In this document: positions 9,494 through 17,085 of the stretch, piece after piece
How the letters are laid out: every line of letters starts with the position of its first letter
Position numbering within the stretch: the first letter of the stretch is position 1
Assembly (NCBI GenBank): GCA_963530295.1
Contig: CAUSCF010000003.1
Coordinates: 79,765 to 143,764 of the forward strand
DNA: 64,000 bases
Direction of reading: 5' to 3'
Source: JABCPE02 sp963530295
GTDB taxonomy: Bacteria > Bacteroidota > Bacteroidia > Flavobacteriales > Weeksellaceae
Notes under the pieces: model-generated
The model's database searches: none
Told to the model about the DNA's origin: nothing
The model's input: the letters and a program-made list of their open reading frames with translations, nothing else
Made by a program: the position numbers and the translations under genes

Positions 9494-9530
9494 AAAAGCG
9501 AACCCTAAAATTTAGAGTTCGCTTCTTTTT
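9494..9530. terminator. Bidirectional rho-independent terminator between DUF1963 gene and pgk
   Basis: Stem AAGCGAAC...GTTCGCTT (9496-9524) with an inner CTAAA/TTTAG pairing and T-tracts on both strands, serving the two convergent genes. Confidence 0.85.
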
Positions 9531-9540
9531 ATAATTACAA

Positions 9541-10731
9541 TTATTTGTTAATAGCTGATACTCCTGGAAGTTCCAGTCCTTCAAGGCTTTCCAGCATCGC
9601 TCCACCACCTGTGGATACATAAGAAACCTTATCTCCGTAGCCAAACTGCTTCACGAATGCCACGCTGTCCCCTCCCCCTACGAGAGAAAACGCACCAGCC
9701 TTAGTAGCTTCTGCTATGCTGTCTCCCAGAGCCTTAGTTCCTTCAGCAAAATTAGACATTTCAAAAACTCCCAAAGGACCATTCCAAAGAATAGTTTTGG
9801 AATTCATAATCACATCGTTATTTATTTTCTGTGACTCACTTCCTACATCCAGCCCCATCCAGCCGTCAGGAATTTCATTTGCTGCCACTTCTTTTCTTTC
9901 GGCATCATTGTTAAACTCTTTCGCTGCGATAACATCTACAGGAATGTATACTTTAACATTCTGATTTTTAGCCTTTTCTAAAATTTCTAAAGCCAAATCC
10001 AGTTTGTCATCCTCCACCAAAGAATTTCCTACATTTCCTCCCTGCGCTTTGATAAAAGTGAAAGCCATTCCACCACCGATAATCAGATTATCCACCACTG
10101 GCAGAATATTTTCTATAATAGTGATTTTGGTAGAAACTTTAGAACCACCAAGTATCGCCGTAATAGGCTTTTCTCCAGAGTGAAGGACTTTATCTATCGC
10201 TTCTAATTCTTTCGCCATAAGCAGCCCGAAAAACTTAGTCTGAGGAAAAAATTCAGCGATTACAGCTGTAGAAGCATGTGCTCTGTGAGCCGTACCAAAG
10301 GCATCATTCACATACGCATCGCCTAATTTAGCTAACTTTTCTGCAAATGCCTTGTCTCCTTTTTCTTCCTCGTTATAGAATCTAAGGTTTTCTAATAGGA
10401 GAATTTCTCCGCTTTTCAGCTCAGAAGCCAGTTTTACAGCCTCTTCACCGATGCAGTCCTCAGCGAACATCACAGATTTACCCAAAATTTTTTCTATCTC
10501 AGGAAGAATGTGTTTTAGTGAGTATTTATCGTTTTTCTCTCCTTTTGGTCGTCCAAGGTGGGTCATCAGGATAACCGAACCGCCATCGGAAAGAATTTTT
10601 TCAATAGTAGGTTTCACAGCTGTGATTCTGGTATTATCCGTTACCTTTAGGTTTTCATCCTGAGGGACATTAAAGTCTACTCTTACCAAGGCTTTTTTAC
10701 CAGAAAAATCAAATTGTTTAATCGTTTTCAT
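9541..10731 (-). CDS. pgk: Phosphoglycerate kinase
   Basis: 396 residues, full length. Reversible transfer of phosphate from 1,3-bisphosphoglycerate to ADP in glycolysis. The signature RVDFNVP is near residue 17, the substrate-binding segments THLGRPKG and FGTAHRAHAS are present, and the nucleotide-binding GGGDS loop lies near residue 352 followed by STGGGAMLE. Transcribed alone from a promoter facing away from the long gene-free stretch 10732-11281, and closed by the terminator at 9494-9530. Confidence 0.98.
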   Translation of the reverse strand: MKTIKQFDFSGKKALVRVDFNVPQDENLKVTDNTRITAVKPTIEKILSDGGSVILMTHLGRPKGEKNDKYSLKHILPEIEKILGKSVMFAEDCIGEEAVKLASELKSGEILLLENLRFYNEEEKGDKAFAEKLAKLGDAYVNDAFGTAHRAHASTAVIAEFFPQTKFFGLLMAKELEAIDKVLHSGEKPITAILGGSKVSTKITIIENILPVVDNLIIGGGMAFTFIKAQGGNVGNSLVEDDKLDLALEILEKAKNQNVKVYIPVDVIAAKEFNNDAERKEVAANEIPDGWMGLDVGSESQKINNDVIMNSKTILWNGPLGVFEMSNFAEGTKALGDSIAEATKAGAFSLVGGGDSVAFVKQFGYGDKVSYVSTGGGAMLESLEGLELPGVSAINK

Positions 10732-10761
10732 ATGTACATATTTTTATTTGATTACTTTCTG

Positions 10762-10787
10762 CAAAGTTAAATTATAAATTCGTCCAA
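10762..10787 (-). promoter_or_regulatory. pgk promoter
   Basis: On the minus strand TAACTTTG (10762-10769) matches TAnnTTTG and a TTG lies 15 nt further upstream (10785-10787). The -10 element ends 30 nt before the pgk start. Confidence 0.5.
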
Positions 10788-10799
10788 TAAAAATTTTAG

Positions 10800-11215
10800 C
10801 TGACAAAAAATTACCCAATCAACACACTATTACAATATTCATTTTTTCTGTTTAATTTAAAAAAGATATATGATGTATATTGTTATAGAGCTGGGTTTAG
10901 TGGATAAATTTTTTATGAAAGTTTAGCACAAATATTTTAGCCGAAATTCATAGATAATTCACATCATAAAGCATTGATTTTAAATTTATAAAAGGGCTTA
11001 TCAACATTCGTGAATAAGTCTGAAATAAAGACAATGTGACCAAGTGTAATGTGAATAAGTCTATTAAAAAACAAATGTTTTTATTTGAAAATAATTATTG
11101 ACTGGTGGGAAAATTTTTCTCATTAGAATTTTATTTCGGATTTCAAAATATTTTTTCTTGGAAGTTTTCCACATGGAATAAAGATAGTTTTTCCTCATTA
11201 GCCACAGACATTGTT
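10800..11215. other. Candidate origin-like region: AT-rich stretch with clustered DnaA-box-like 9-mers
   Basis: This is the only gene-free stretch over 300 bp in the window (10732-11281). Seven 9-mers match the DnaA box TTATNCACA with zero or one mismatch: 10899-10907 (-), 10955-10963 (+), 10998-11006 (+), 11009-11017 (-), 11050-11058 (-, exact TTATTCACA), 11165-11173 (+, TTTTCCACA) and 11198-11206 (+). A nearly pure A/T stretch at 10827-10890 could be the unwinding element. A 12-bp direct repeat lies inside. Whether this is oriC, another DnaA-titrating site, or chance in AT-rich DNA is open. Confidence 0.4.
11010..11062 (+). repeat. 12-bp direct repeat, 41-bp period
   Basis: GTGAATAAGTCT occurs at 11010-11021 and again at 11051-11062. 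Each copy carries most of an inverted DnaA-box-like 9-mer. The 41-bp period is close to four helical turns, placing both copies on the same face of the DNA. Confidence 0.7.
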
Positions 11216-11216
11216 A

Positions 11217-11256
11217 ATAAAAAAAATCAGATTCAGTTTTTGAGGCTGAACCTGAT
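11217..11256 (-). terminator. Terminator of the 11282-11989 lipoprotein gene
   Basis: On the minus strand the stem ATCAGGTTCAG / CTGAATCTGAT (one G-T pair) is followed by a T-run. Confidence 0.75.
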
Positions 11257-11281
11257 GAAAAGCACCTATATAGCTTGGTTT

Positions 11282-11989
11282 TTATTTCGTAGTAATTGTT
11301 ATAAAAGAATCATCGTTTTTGAATTTAAATCCTTTTTTCCTTACATCATCTACATTAAACTTTATTTCTACCGTGTTGTTATTTACTTTTCTTACTAAAT
11401 CATGTTTTCCTTCTATTTTCTTTATTTCCGAATTGAAATGGAAAGTTACCCGATAGTCTTTAGTAAATATCATCCAATCGAAGCCACATTCTTTGTCTTG
11501 ATTTATTTTGACGAGTATATCATTTAATACAGAAGTATTTATTTTTAAAGTTTTTCCGTCCCATTCATTTTTGGAGAACAAATCAAGAATTGGTAAGGAT
11601 TTTTCCTCTTTTTTATTGAACATAATGGACAATTCTTTATTAGTCAGTTTATCAGTTTTAAAGGAAATATCTGTAAGATCATCCTTATCATAGCTGCCTT
11701 TTACATATATTTTTTTCATTACTGCTATGGTGTCTGGAGCGGTGATTCTTTCTTTTTTATCCTTTTTTAGGTTCATCTCATACAAGCTGGTCCATTCTTT
11801 TGGGAGATCATCTTTATCTTTCTTATCCTTCTTATTCTCATCTTTAAAGATTTTCGCTGCTTCTTTCCCATCGATGTCCATCACTATACTCTGTGTTTTG
11901 TCTTCGTGCAGGGTAATATCAGCATTCACATTACACGAAAACAAGGTCATCACTAGACCTATCATCCAAAAATAAATCTTATTTTTCAT
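11282..11989 (-). CDS. Hypothetical lipoprotein
   Basis: 235 residues. The N-terminus is a lipoprotein signal peptide ending in LFSC, with the lipidated cysteine at residue 19. A lysine/aspartate-rich stretch follows (about residues 45-75), then a beta-rich remainder with no repeat or catalytic motif that I recognise. Predicted to be anchored in the outer or inner membrane facing the periplasm. It is transcribed alone and ends at a clear hairpin terminator on the edge of the DnaA-box cluster. I do not recognise the family. Confidence 0.8.
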   Translation of the reverse strand: MKNKIYFWMIGLVMTLFSCNVNADITLHEDKTQSIVMDIDGKEAAKIFKDENKKDKKDKDDLPKEWTSLYEMNLKKDKKERITAPDTIAVMKKIYVKGSYDKDDLTDISFKTDKLTNKELSIMFNKKEEKSLPILDLFSKNEWDGKTLKINTSVLNDILVKINQDKECGFDWMIFTKDYRVTFHFNSEIKKIEGKHDLVRKVNNNTVEIKFNVDDVRKKGFKFKNDDSFITITTK

Positions 11990-12015
11990 TGCAATAAATT
12001 TTTGTTTAAATTTAA

Positions 12016-12060
12016 TAAAAAAAATTGGAACAAATTCATATAAAATTCATCCCAATTTTT
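12016..12060 (-). terminator. Probable terminator of sod
   Basis: On the minus strand AAAAATTGG and CCAATTTTT can pair across a 23-nt loop, followed by T-rich sequence. The stem is AT-rich and the loop long, so this is less certain than the others. Confidence 0.45.
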
Positions 12061-12066
12061 ACTTTT

Positions 12067-12660
12067 TTATTTGTTGTAAAGCTCCTCTACTTTGTCCCAG
12101 TTAATCACTTCAAAAAATGCACTGATGTAGTCTGGTCTTCTGTTTTGGTAATTTAGATAATATGCATGTTCCCAGACATCTATCCCTAGAATAGGCGTAC
12201 CAGAGCAGCCAGCATTCGGCATCAGCGGGTTGTCCTGATTCGGAGTGGAGCAGATTTCTACTTCGCCGTTTTCTTTCTTACACAGCCAAGCCCATCCAGA
12301 ACCAAATCTTGTCTTAGCAGCCTCTGAAAAATCAGCCTTGAATTTCTCAAAACCGCCGTAGTTTTCTATCGCTTTTTTTACATTTCCCACAGGTTCTTTA
12401 GCTCCATTGGGAGTTAGAATTTCCCAGAAAAGAGAGTGGTTGTAGTGTCCTCCTCCATTGTTTCTCAGCGCGGGTGCTTCTGCTGCCTTACAGATTTCTT
12501 CTATGCTTTTCCCTTCTAGGTTGGTTCCCTCTATGGCTTTATTAAGATTATCTATATACGCCTGATGATGTTTGGTATGGTGGATTTCCATAGTTTTGGC
12601 ATCTATTGTAGGTTCTAGTGCATCGTATGCATATTCTAGTTTAGGTAAGTTAAATGACAT
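12067..12660 (-). CDS. sodA: Superoxide dismutase, Mn-type by sequence
   Basis: 197 residues. Dismutates superoxide to oxygen and hydrogen peroxide. All four metal ligands are present: H27 (EIHHTKHH), H75 (NHSLFW), D161 and H165 (DVWEHAYY). Residues that separate Mn from Fe enzymes point to manganese: GGGHYNHSLFW rather than the Fe-type NHTFYW, and Q142 in NQDNPLM as in Mn enzymes rather than the N-terminal-half glutamine of Fe enzymes. Cambialistic use of both metals cannot be excluded. No signal peptide, so cytoplasmic. It has its own promoter. Confidence 0.95.
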   Translation of the reverse strand: MSFNLPKLEYAYDALEPTIDAKTMEIHHTKHHQAYIDNLNKAIEGTNLEGKSIEEICKAAEAPALRNNGGGHYNHSLFWEILTPNGAKEPVGNVKKAIENYGGFEKFKADFSEAAKTRFGSGWAWLCKKENGEVEICSTPNQDNPLMPNAGCSGTPILGIDVWEHAYYLNYQNRRPDYISAFFEVINWDKVEELYNK

Positions 12661-12685
12661 AATATATTCTATTTAAAAATTCCGC

Positions 12686-12693
12686 CAAAAGTA
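12686..12693 (-). promoter_or_regulatory. -10 element for sod
   Basis: Minus-strand TACTTTTG matches TAnnTTTG, 25 nt before the sod start codon. Confidence 0.45.
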
Positions 12694-12758
12694 AATAAAA
12701 ATCAAATATTATAATCAATTTTCCCAAGAGATTTTATCAATGATTGAAATATATGCAT

Positions 12759-12766
12759 TAACTTTG
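12759..12766 (+). promoter_or_regulatory. -10 element for the 12826 lipoprotein gene
   Basis: TAACTTTG matches TAnnTTTG and lies 59 nt before the start at 12826. Confidence 0.4.
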
Positions 12767-12825
12767 AGATAAATTTTAAGTAGAATTTTTGTGATTTTTT
12801 TAATTGATTTTAAATTCAAAAAACA

Positions 12826-13176
12826 ATGAAAAAGAAATTATTTTATGGTGTTTTTCTATTGATGAGTTTATTTTCTTGTGAAAGAATTATAGATAACTAT
12901 TGGAAGGAACAGGAAAGAAAAAACTACACCTCGCCCTATATGGGAACTTGGACAGGAACTTACACAGGAGATGAAAGAGGGACTTTCACTCTGGAAGTAT
13001 CAAAAAGCGGCTATATGAAAAGAGTAACAAGGACTTCGGGAACTTTTTACGAAGAACAAAGTATGGGATGTGTGCTACATGATGGAACATTACAGCAGGT
13101 ATATTCGGGAGATTCTAAATTTATGATTCAAGGAAGTCTGCGCTTCGGTAAAGGCGAGTGGAAAAAAGAAGGATAA
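12826..13176 (+). CDS. Small hypothetical lipoprotein, possibly shortened by a nonsense codon
   Basis: 116 residues with a lipoprotein signal peptide ending in LFSC (cysteine 18). The mature part is a short beta-rich domain containing GTWTGTYTGDERGTFTLEV and a closing GSLRFGKGEW. The annotated stop TAA (13174-13176) is followed in frame by nine codons, RGTWVATRR, and then a second TAA at 13204-13206. GTW repeats the GTWTG segment and looks like a natural final strand, so a recent GAA-to-TAA type change may have removed the last strand. Function unknown; it precedes the tannase-like gene by 75 nt. Confidence 0.7.
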   Translation: MKKKLFYGVFLLMSLFSCERIIDNYWKEQERKNYTSPYMGTWTGTYTGDERGTFTLEVSKSGYMKRVTRTSGTFYEEQSMGCVLHDGTLQQVYSGDSKFMIQGSLRFGKGEWKKEG

Positions 13177-13251
13177 AGAGGCACTTGGGTAGCTACGAGA
13201 AGATAATTTTTTTTTAAAAATAAAATTATATTTACATAAACAATTAGTCAA

Positions 13252-14760
13252 ATGAAAAAAACAGCAATAGGAATTATGGCAGTGGCGGCTTCTATGATGC
13301 ACGCCCAGTCCAAAGAGTATTCTCTGAATTTTGATTCAGAAAAATACACCATAAAAACGGCTCAGGTAGCAGGAAAAGAAATTTCTTTCAGAGCTTACGA
13401 AGATGTAGTCTATGTCAGCCATCCTGTGGATGTACGATATCAGAGTATGAACATTTATATCCCTGTGGAATACTACGAGGGAAAAAACATCAGAAAGTAT
13501 AATGCTGATACAGCGCCTATTTTCCTCCCAAATGATGTAGGTAGATATATGTCCTCACAAGCAGGAGAGCCAATAAAAGACCGAATAACAGGCAAGGACA
13601 ATGCTATCCTTGTCGCCCTGTCCAAAGGCTATGTAGTGGCATCTCCAGGAGCAAGAGGGCGTAAACTTACTAATGATAAAGCACAATACATTGGCAAAGC
13701 TCCTGCTGCGATAGTAGATTTAAAGGCGGCGGTGAGGTATCTTAGATTTAATGATAAAATAATGCCGGGTAATGCCGAAAAAATCATTTCTAACGGAACA
13801 AGAGCAGGCGGAGCCCTTTCAGCGCTTTTGGGAGCGAGTGGAAATCAGAAAATTTATCATTCTTACTTGAATGAATTAGGCGCTGCTGCTGCGAGAGATG
13901 ATATTTTTGCGGTCTCTGCCTATTGCCCAATTACCAATCTTGACAATGCTGATGCAGCCTACGAATGGCAGTATGGACATGTGAAGGATTATAAGGTAAT
14001 AAATCTTGTCCATCCTGGTTATATTGAGATATTCACAAAAACCTTGACTGAGGAACAAATCGCTGTTCAGCCCAAATTAGCTGCTATGTTTCCTAAATAT
14101 GTGAATTCCTTAAAACTAAAAGATGAAAACGGAAAAACATTGATGCTCAATGATAAAGGAGAAGGAACATTCAAAGAATATGTGAAAAAATTTGTGATAA
14201 ATTCAGCAAACAAAGCCATCTCGGAAGGAAAGGATTTGAGTAAATATTCTTGGCTTGAGTTTAAAAATAAAAAAGTAGTAGGGCTGGATTTTAAAACTTA
14301 TTCCAAAGAATATCTTTCTAGAAGTAAATCCGCTCCTGCGTTTGATGCTTTGGATTTATCTGCTGGAGAGAATAATTTGTTTGGAGATTTAACGGTTGAT
14401 AATAAACATTTTACAAAATTTTCTTTTGATAATAATACAGCCAAGTTTTTCATAACAGAATATCCTGTCGAAGGTGGAGCCAGAACATATGAATATACAA
14501 AAGCCGAAATGGCGGATACGGATATCGTAAAAATGATGAATCCGATGAATTTCATTAAAAACACATCCACCCAAAACTGGAGAATAAGACACGGCGCCAA
14601 AGATGCGGATACTTCCCTTGCGATTTCTACAATTCTTGCGACTACCCTTAGAAACCATAAAAAAGCTGTAGATTTTGCTATGCCTTGGGACATAGTACAC
14701 AGAGGCGACTATGATTTGGAAGAACTTTTCGAATGGATAGATAAAATCTCAACAAAATAA
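13252..14760 (+). CDS. Subtype-B tannase-like alpha/beta hydrolase with Arg at the nucleophile position
   Basis: 502 residues with a signal peptide ending near residue 18 (MHAQ), so exported. The overall pattern matches bacterial subtype-B tannases and related esterases: SHPVDVRYQSMNIYIPVEY near the start, SKGYVVASPGARG, an elbow followed by AGGALSALLGASGN, and a C-terminal HRGDYDLEELFEW. In the family the elbow is G-x-S-x-G; here it is GTRAG, with AGA at 13801-13803 coding Arg184. The remaining triad members appear intact: Asp451 (KDADTS) and His483 (VHRGDYDL), 32 residues apart, the same spacing that I recall for the Lactobacillus tannase (Asp419/His451). The frame is otherwise uninterrupted. 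Either the enzyme is inactive, or it has another role. Confidence 0.8.
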   Translation: MKKTAIGIMAVAASMMHAQSKEYSLNFDSEKYTIKTAQVAGKEISFRAYEDVVYVSHPVDVRYQSMNIYIPVEYYEGKNIRKYNADTAPIFLPNDVGRYMSSQAGEPIKDRITGKDNAILVALSKGYVVASPGARGRKLTNDKAQYIGKAPAAIVDLKAAVRYLRFNDKIMPGNAEKIISNGTRAGGALSALLGASGNQKIYHSYLNELGAAAARDDIFAVSAYCPITNLDNADAAYEWQYGHVKDYKVINLVHPGYIEIFTKTLTEEQIAVQPKLAAMFPKYVNSLKLKDENGKTLMLNDKGEGTFKEYVKKFVINSANKAISEGKDLSKYSWLEFKNKKVVGLDFKTYSKEYLSRSKSAPAFDALDLSAGENNLFGDLTVDNKHFTKFSFDNNTAKFFITEYPVEGGARTYEYTKAEMADTDIVKMMNPMNFIKNTSTQNWRIRHGAKDADTSLAISTILATTLRNHKKAVDFAMPWDIVHRGDYDLEELFEWIDKISTK

Positions 14761-14774
14761 AACTCCTAAAAACG

Positions 14775-14803
14775 AAAAAACTCGGAATTTCCGAGGTTTT
14801 TTT
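14775..14803. terminator. Bidirectional terminator between tannase-like gene and rho
   Basis: Stem CTCGGAA/TTCCGAG (14781-14795) flanked by A6 on one side and T7 on the other, usable by both convergent genes. Confidence 0.85.
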
Positions 14804-16457
14804 ATTTGTTCATAGACATTAGGAATTCTTCGTTGTTCAGAGTTGCTTTCATTTGTTTTTCTACAAATTCCATAGCTTCTACAGGATTCATATCAGAAAG
14901 ATATTTTCTTAAAATCCACATTCTCTGCTGAGTAGTTTCATCATGCAGCAGGTCGTCCCTTCTCGTGCTGGAAGCCACCAAATCCACTGCAGGGAAAACC
15001 CTTTTATTAGCGATTTTTCTATCCAGCAGGAGTTCCATGTTTCCTGTTCCTTTGAATTCTTCAAAAATCACTTCATCCATTTTAGAACCTGTATCTATCA
15101 GAGCTGTAGCGATGATGGTCAAAGAACCGCCACCTTCTATTTTTCTAGCCGCTCCGAAAAATCTTTTTGGTTTGTGCAGTGCATTGGCATCTACTCCACC
15201 GGAGAGGATTTTTCCAGAGGCAGGAGTTACCGTGTTATAGGCTCTCGCCAGACGAGTGATAGAATCTAGTAAAATTACCACATCATGTCCGCATTCTACC
15301 ATTCTTTGGGCTTTAGACAGAACCAAATTGGCTACTTTTACATGTTTTTCTGCCGCTTCATCAAAGGTAGAAGCGATTACTTCTGCATTCACACTTCGCT
15401 GCATATCAGTCACTTCCTCTGGTCTTTCATCTATCAGAAGAATCATCATATAGGCTTCTGGGTGATTTGCCGAGATGGAATTGGCAATGTCTTTCAGGAG
15501 CATAGTTTTCCCTGTTTTAGGCTGGGCTACTATCATTGCTCTTTGTCCTTTTCCTATTGGAGCGAATAGATCCACTATTCTAGTAGAAAGGGTGGAATTT
15601 TTTCCAGTTAAATTAAATTTCTCTTGTGGGAATAGCGGAGTGAGATATTCAAAAGCTACTCTGTCTTTGATGAAATGCAGGTCTCTGCCATTTACTTCCA
15701 ATGCTTTTTGGAGCGAAAAATATTTTTCTCCTTCTTTTGGAAGTCGGACGATACCTTTCACGGTATCACCAGTTTTTAGACCATAATTTCTGATTTGGTT
15801 GGTAGAGACAAATACATCGTCTGGAGAAGAAATATAATTGAAATCCGAAGAACGGAGGAATCCATAGTTGTCAGGAAGAATCTCTAAAACACCCTCTACG
15901 ATTACAATATTGTCAAAATTAAATTCCTTTTTAGGAGGATTTTGCTCTTCGTTTTCGGATTCTTTGTTTTCTGATTGTTTTGTGTTTTCTTTTTGTTTGG
16001 TTTTCTTTTTTAGAGGTTTTTCTCCTTCATTGGTTTTCTCTTCCGAAATATTTTCCTCTACTGCTGCCGAAGCTGGAATATTAGCTTCTTTTTCTTTTGT
16101 ATTTTTAGGAGATTTTTTGGTTTTTGGAGTAGTTTTTTTCTCCTCTTTGGCAGGTTTTTCGGTTTTTGATTCTGTTTCTTCTTTTTTGTCCGAAATATTT
16201 TCTTCTGCTGGTTTTTCTACTCTTTTTCTTTTAGTAGTTTTTTTCTCTGGAGTTTGGTTTTCAGTGGTGTTCTCAGGTTTCTCTTCGGTTGCATTATAGT
16301 ATTCTTTTGCTACTTTGGGATTTGCAGCTTGAAAGTCAAGAATAGCGAAAACTTTATCATTTTCTGTGCTGTTTCTTGCTACTTTAATGCCTAAATCTTT
16401 ACAAATTTTAGTCAATTCTGTTGTAGATTTTGACTGTAGGCTTTCAATGTTAAACAT
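14802..16457 (-). CDS. rho: Transcription termination factor Rho
   Basis: 551 residues. Hexameric RNA helicase that ends transcription at rho-dependent sites. Order of parts: Rho N-terminal helical domain (1-45), a long lysine/glutamate-rich low-complexity insert (about 50-185), the cold-shock-type RNA-binding domain (about 190-265, with DNYGFLRSSDFNY), then the RecA-type ATPase with Walker A QPKTGKT, the DERPEEVTDM segment, LLDSITRLARAYN and the secondary-site GGVDANAL. The long insert is usual in Bacteroidota Rho. Convergent with the tannase-like gene and divergent from the DUF4293 gene. Confidence 0.97.
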   Translation of the reverse strand: MFNIESLQSKSTTELTKICKDLGIKVARNSTENDKVFAILDFQAANPKVAKEYYNATEEKPENTTENQTPEKKTTKRKRVEKPAEENISDKKEETESKTEKPAKEEKKTTPKTKKSPKNTKEKEANIPASAAVEENISEEKTNEGEKPLKKKTKQKENTKQSENKESENEEQNPPKKEFNFDNIVIVEGVLEILPDNYGFLRSSDFNYISSPDDVFVSTNQIRNYGLKTGDTVKGIVRLPKEGEKYFSLQKALEVNGRDLHFIKDRVAFEYLTPLFPQEKFNLTGKNSTLSTRIVDLFAPIGKGQRAMIVAQPKTGKTMLLKDIANSISANHPEAYMMILLIDERPEEVTDMQRSVNAEVIASTFDEAAEKHVKVANLVLSKAQRMVECGHDVVILLDSITRLARAYNTVTPASGKILSGGVDANALHKPKRFFGAARKIEGGGSLTIIATALIDTGSKMDEVIFEEFKGTGNMELLLDRKIANKRVFPAVDLVASSTRRDDLLHDETTQQRMWILRKYLSDMNPVEAMEFVEKQMKATLNNEEFLMSMNK

Positions 16458-16596
16458 ATAAATTTTTAGTAAATGTAATTAAAATCAATGTAAAATTAAG
16501 ATGTAATTAGGAACAAATGATAGAAGTCCACTGCTCCTTTAATCGAAAAATATGCTGCAAATCTACACTATTTTTGATAAATACAAAAAAATATTT

Positions 16597-16604
16597 TATT
16601 TTTG
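16597..16604 (+). promoter_or_regulatory. -10 element 4 nt upstream of the DUF4293 start codon
   Basis: TATTTTTG matches TAnnTTTG exactly. Only CACC separates it from the ATG at 16609, so the mRNA is probably leaderless. Confidence 0.55.
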
Positions 16605-16608
16605 CACC

Positions 16609-16986
16609 ATGTTACAAAGAATACAGACTATATTTATTCTCATTGCAGGGCTTGCCACTGTGGGACTTTTTTTGACATCAAAAGATGTTGAAATTCTAGG
16701 TTTTTTGGGCGGAGTAGGATTTTTGGGAGCAGTAGAATTCATCTGTATTTTTATGTACAAAAATAGAGGAAGACAAATACTGCTGAATAATATCAGCATT
16801 GTTATAAACGCTTTGTTGATAGGGTTATTGGTTTATTGGTTACTAAATTTACCTGGAGGAATGGATTTTCCTGAGAAAGGTATTGAGCCGATATTTCCGC
16901 TGATTTCTATTGTGTTTTTATTTATGGCAAATAAAAATATCCGTAGAGATGAGAGGCTTGTAAAATCTGTAGACAGACTCCGATAG
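16609..16986 (+). CDS. DUF4293 family membrane protein
   Basis: 125 residues from the ATG at 16609 (MLQRIQTIF). The frame stays open to an ATG at 16552, but that would add a poorly conserved leader that includes the promoter. The protein has three to four hydrophobic segments and begins with the MLQRIQT motif typical of the Bacteroidota DUF4293 family. It is predicted to be an inner-membrane protein of unknown role. Next to rho and ahead of an ABC exporter; closed by its own terminator. Confidence 0.85.
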   Translation: MLQRIQTIFILIAGLATVGLFLTSKDVEILGFLGGVGFLGAVEFICIFMYKNRGRQILLNNISIVINALLIGLLVYWLLNLPGGMDFPEKGIEPIFPLISIVFLFMANKNIRRDERLVKSVDRLR

Positions 16987-17010
16987 CTATACAACGATTT
17001 ATTTTGAGTG

Positions 17011-17039
17011 AAAAACCAGTCTTTTGGGCTGGTTTTTTT
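17011..17039 (+). terminator. Terminator after DUF4293 gene
   Basis: Stem AAAAACCAG / CTGGTTTTT with a 9-nt loop and a trailing T-run. Confidence 0.85.
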
Positions 17040-17085
17040 GTATAAGAAAAAAAATTGTAATTTGGTCAGTTGAAATTTTTATTTG

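Noticed and set aside
11105..11398. 97-codon plus-strand open frame over the gene-free stretch
   Set aside because: It runs through the terminator and the 3' end of the 11282-11989 gene, is full of F/Y/I from A/T-rich DNA, and has no promoter or ribosome site.
15868..16299. 143-codon plus-strand open frame opposite rho
   Set aside because: Antisense copy of the lysine/glutamate-rich insert of Rho; gives only F/S/V low-complexity sequence.
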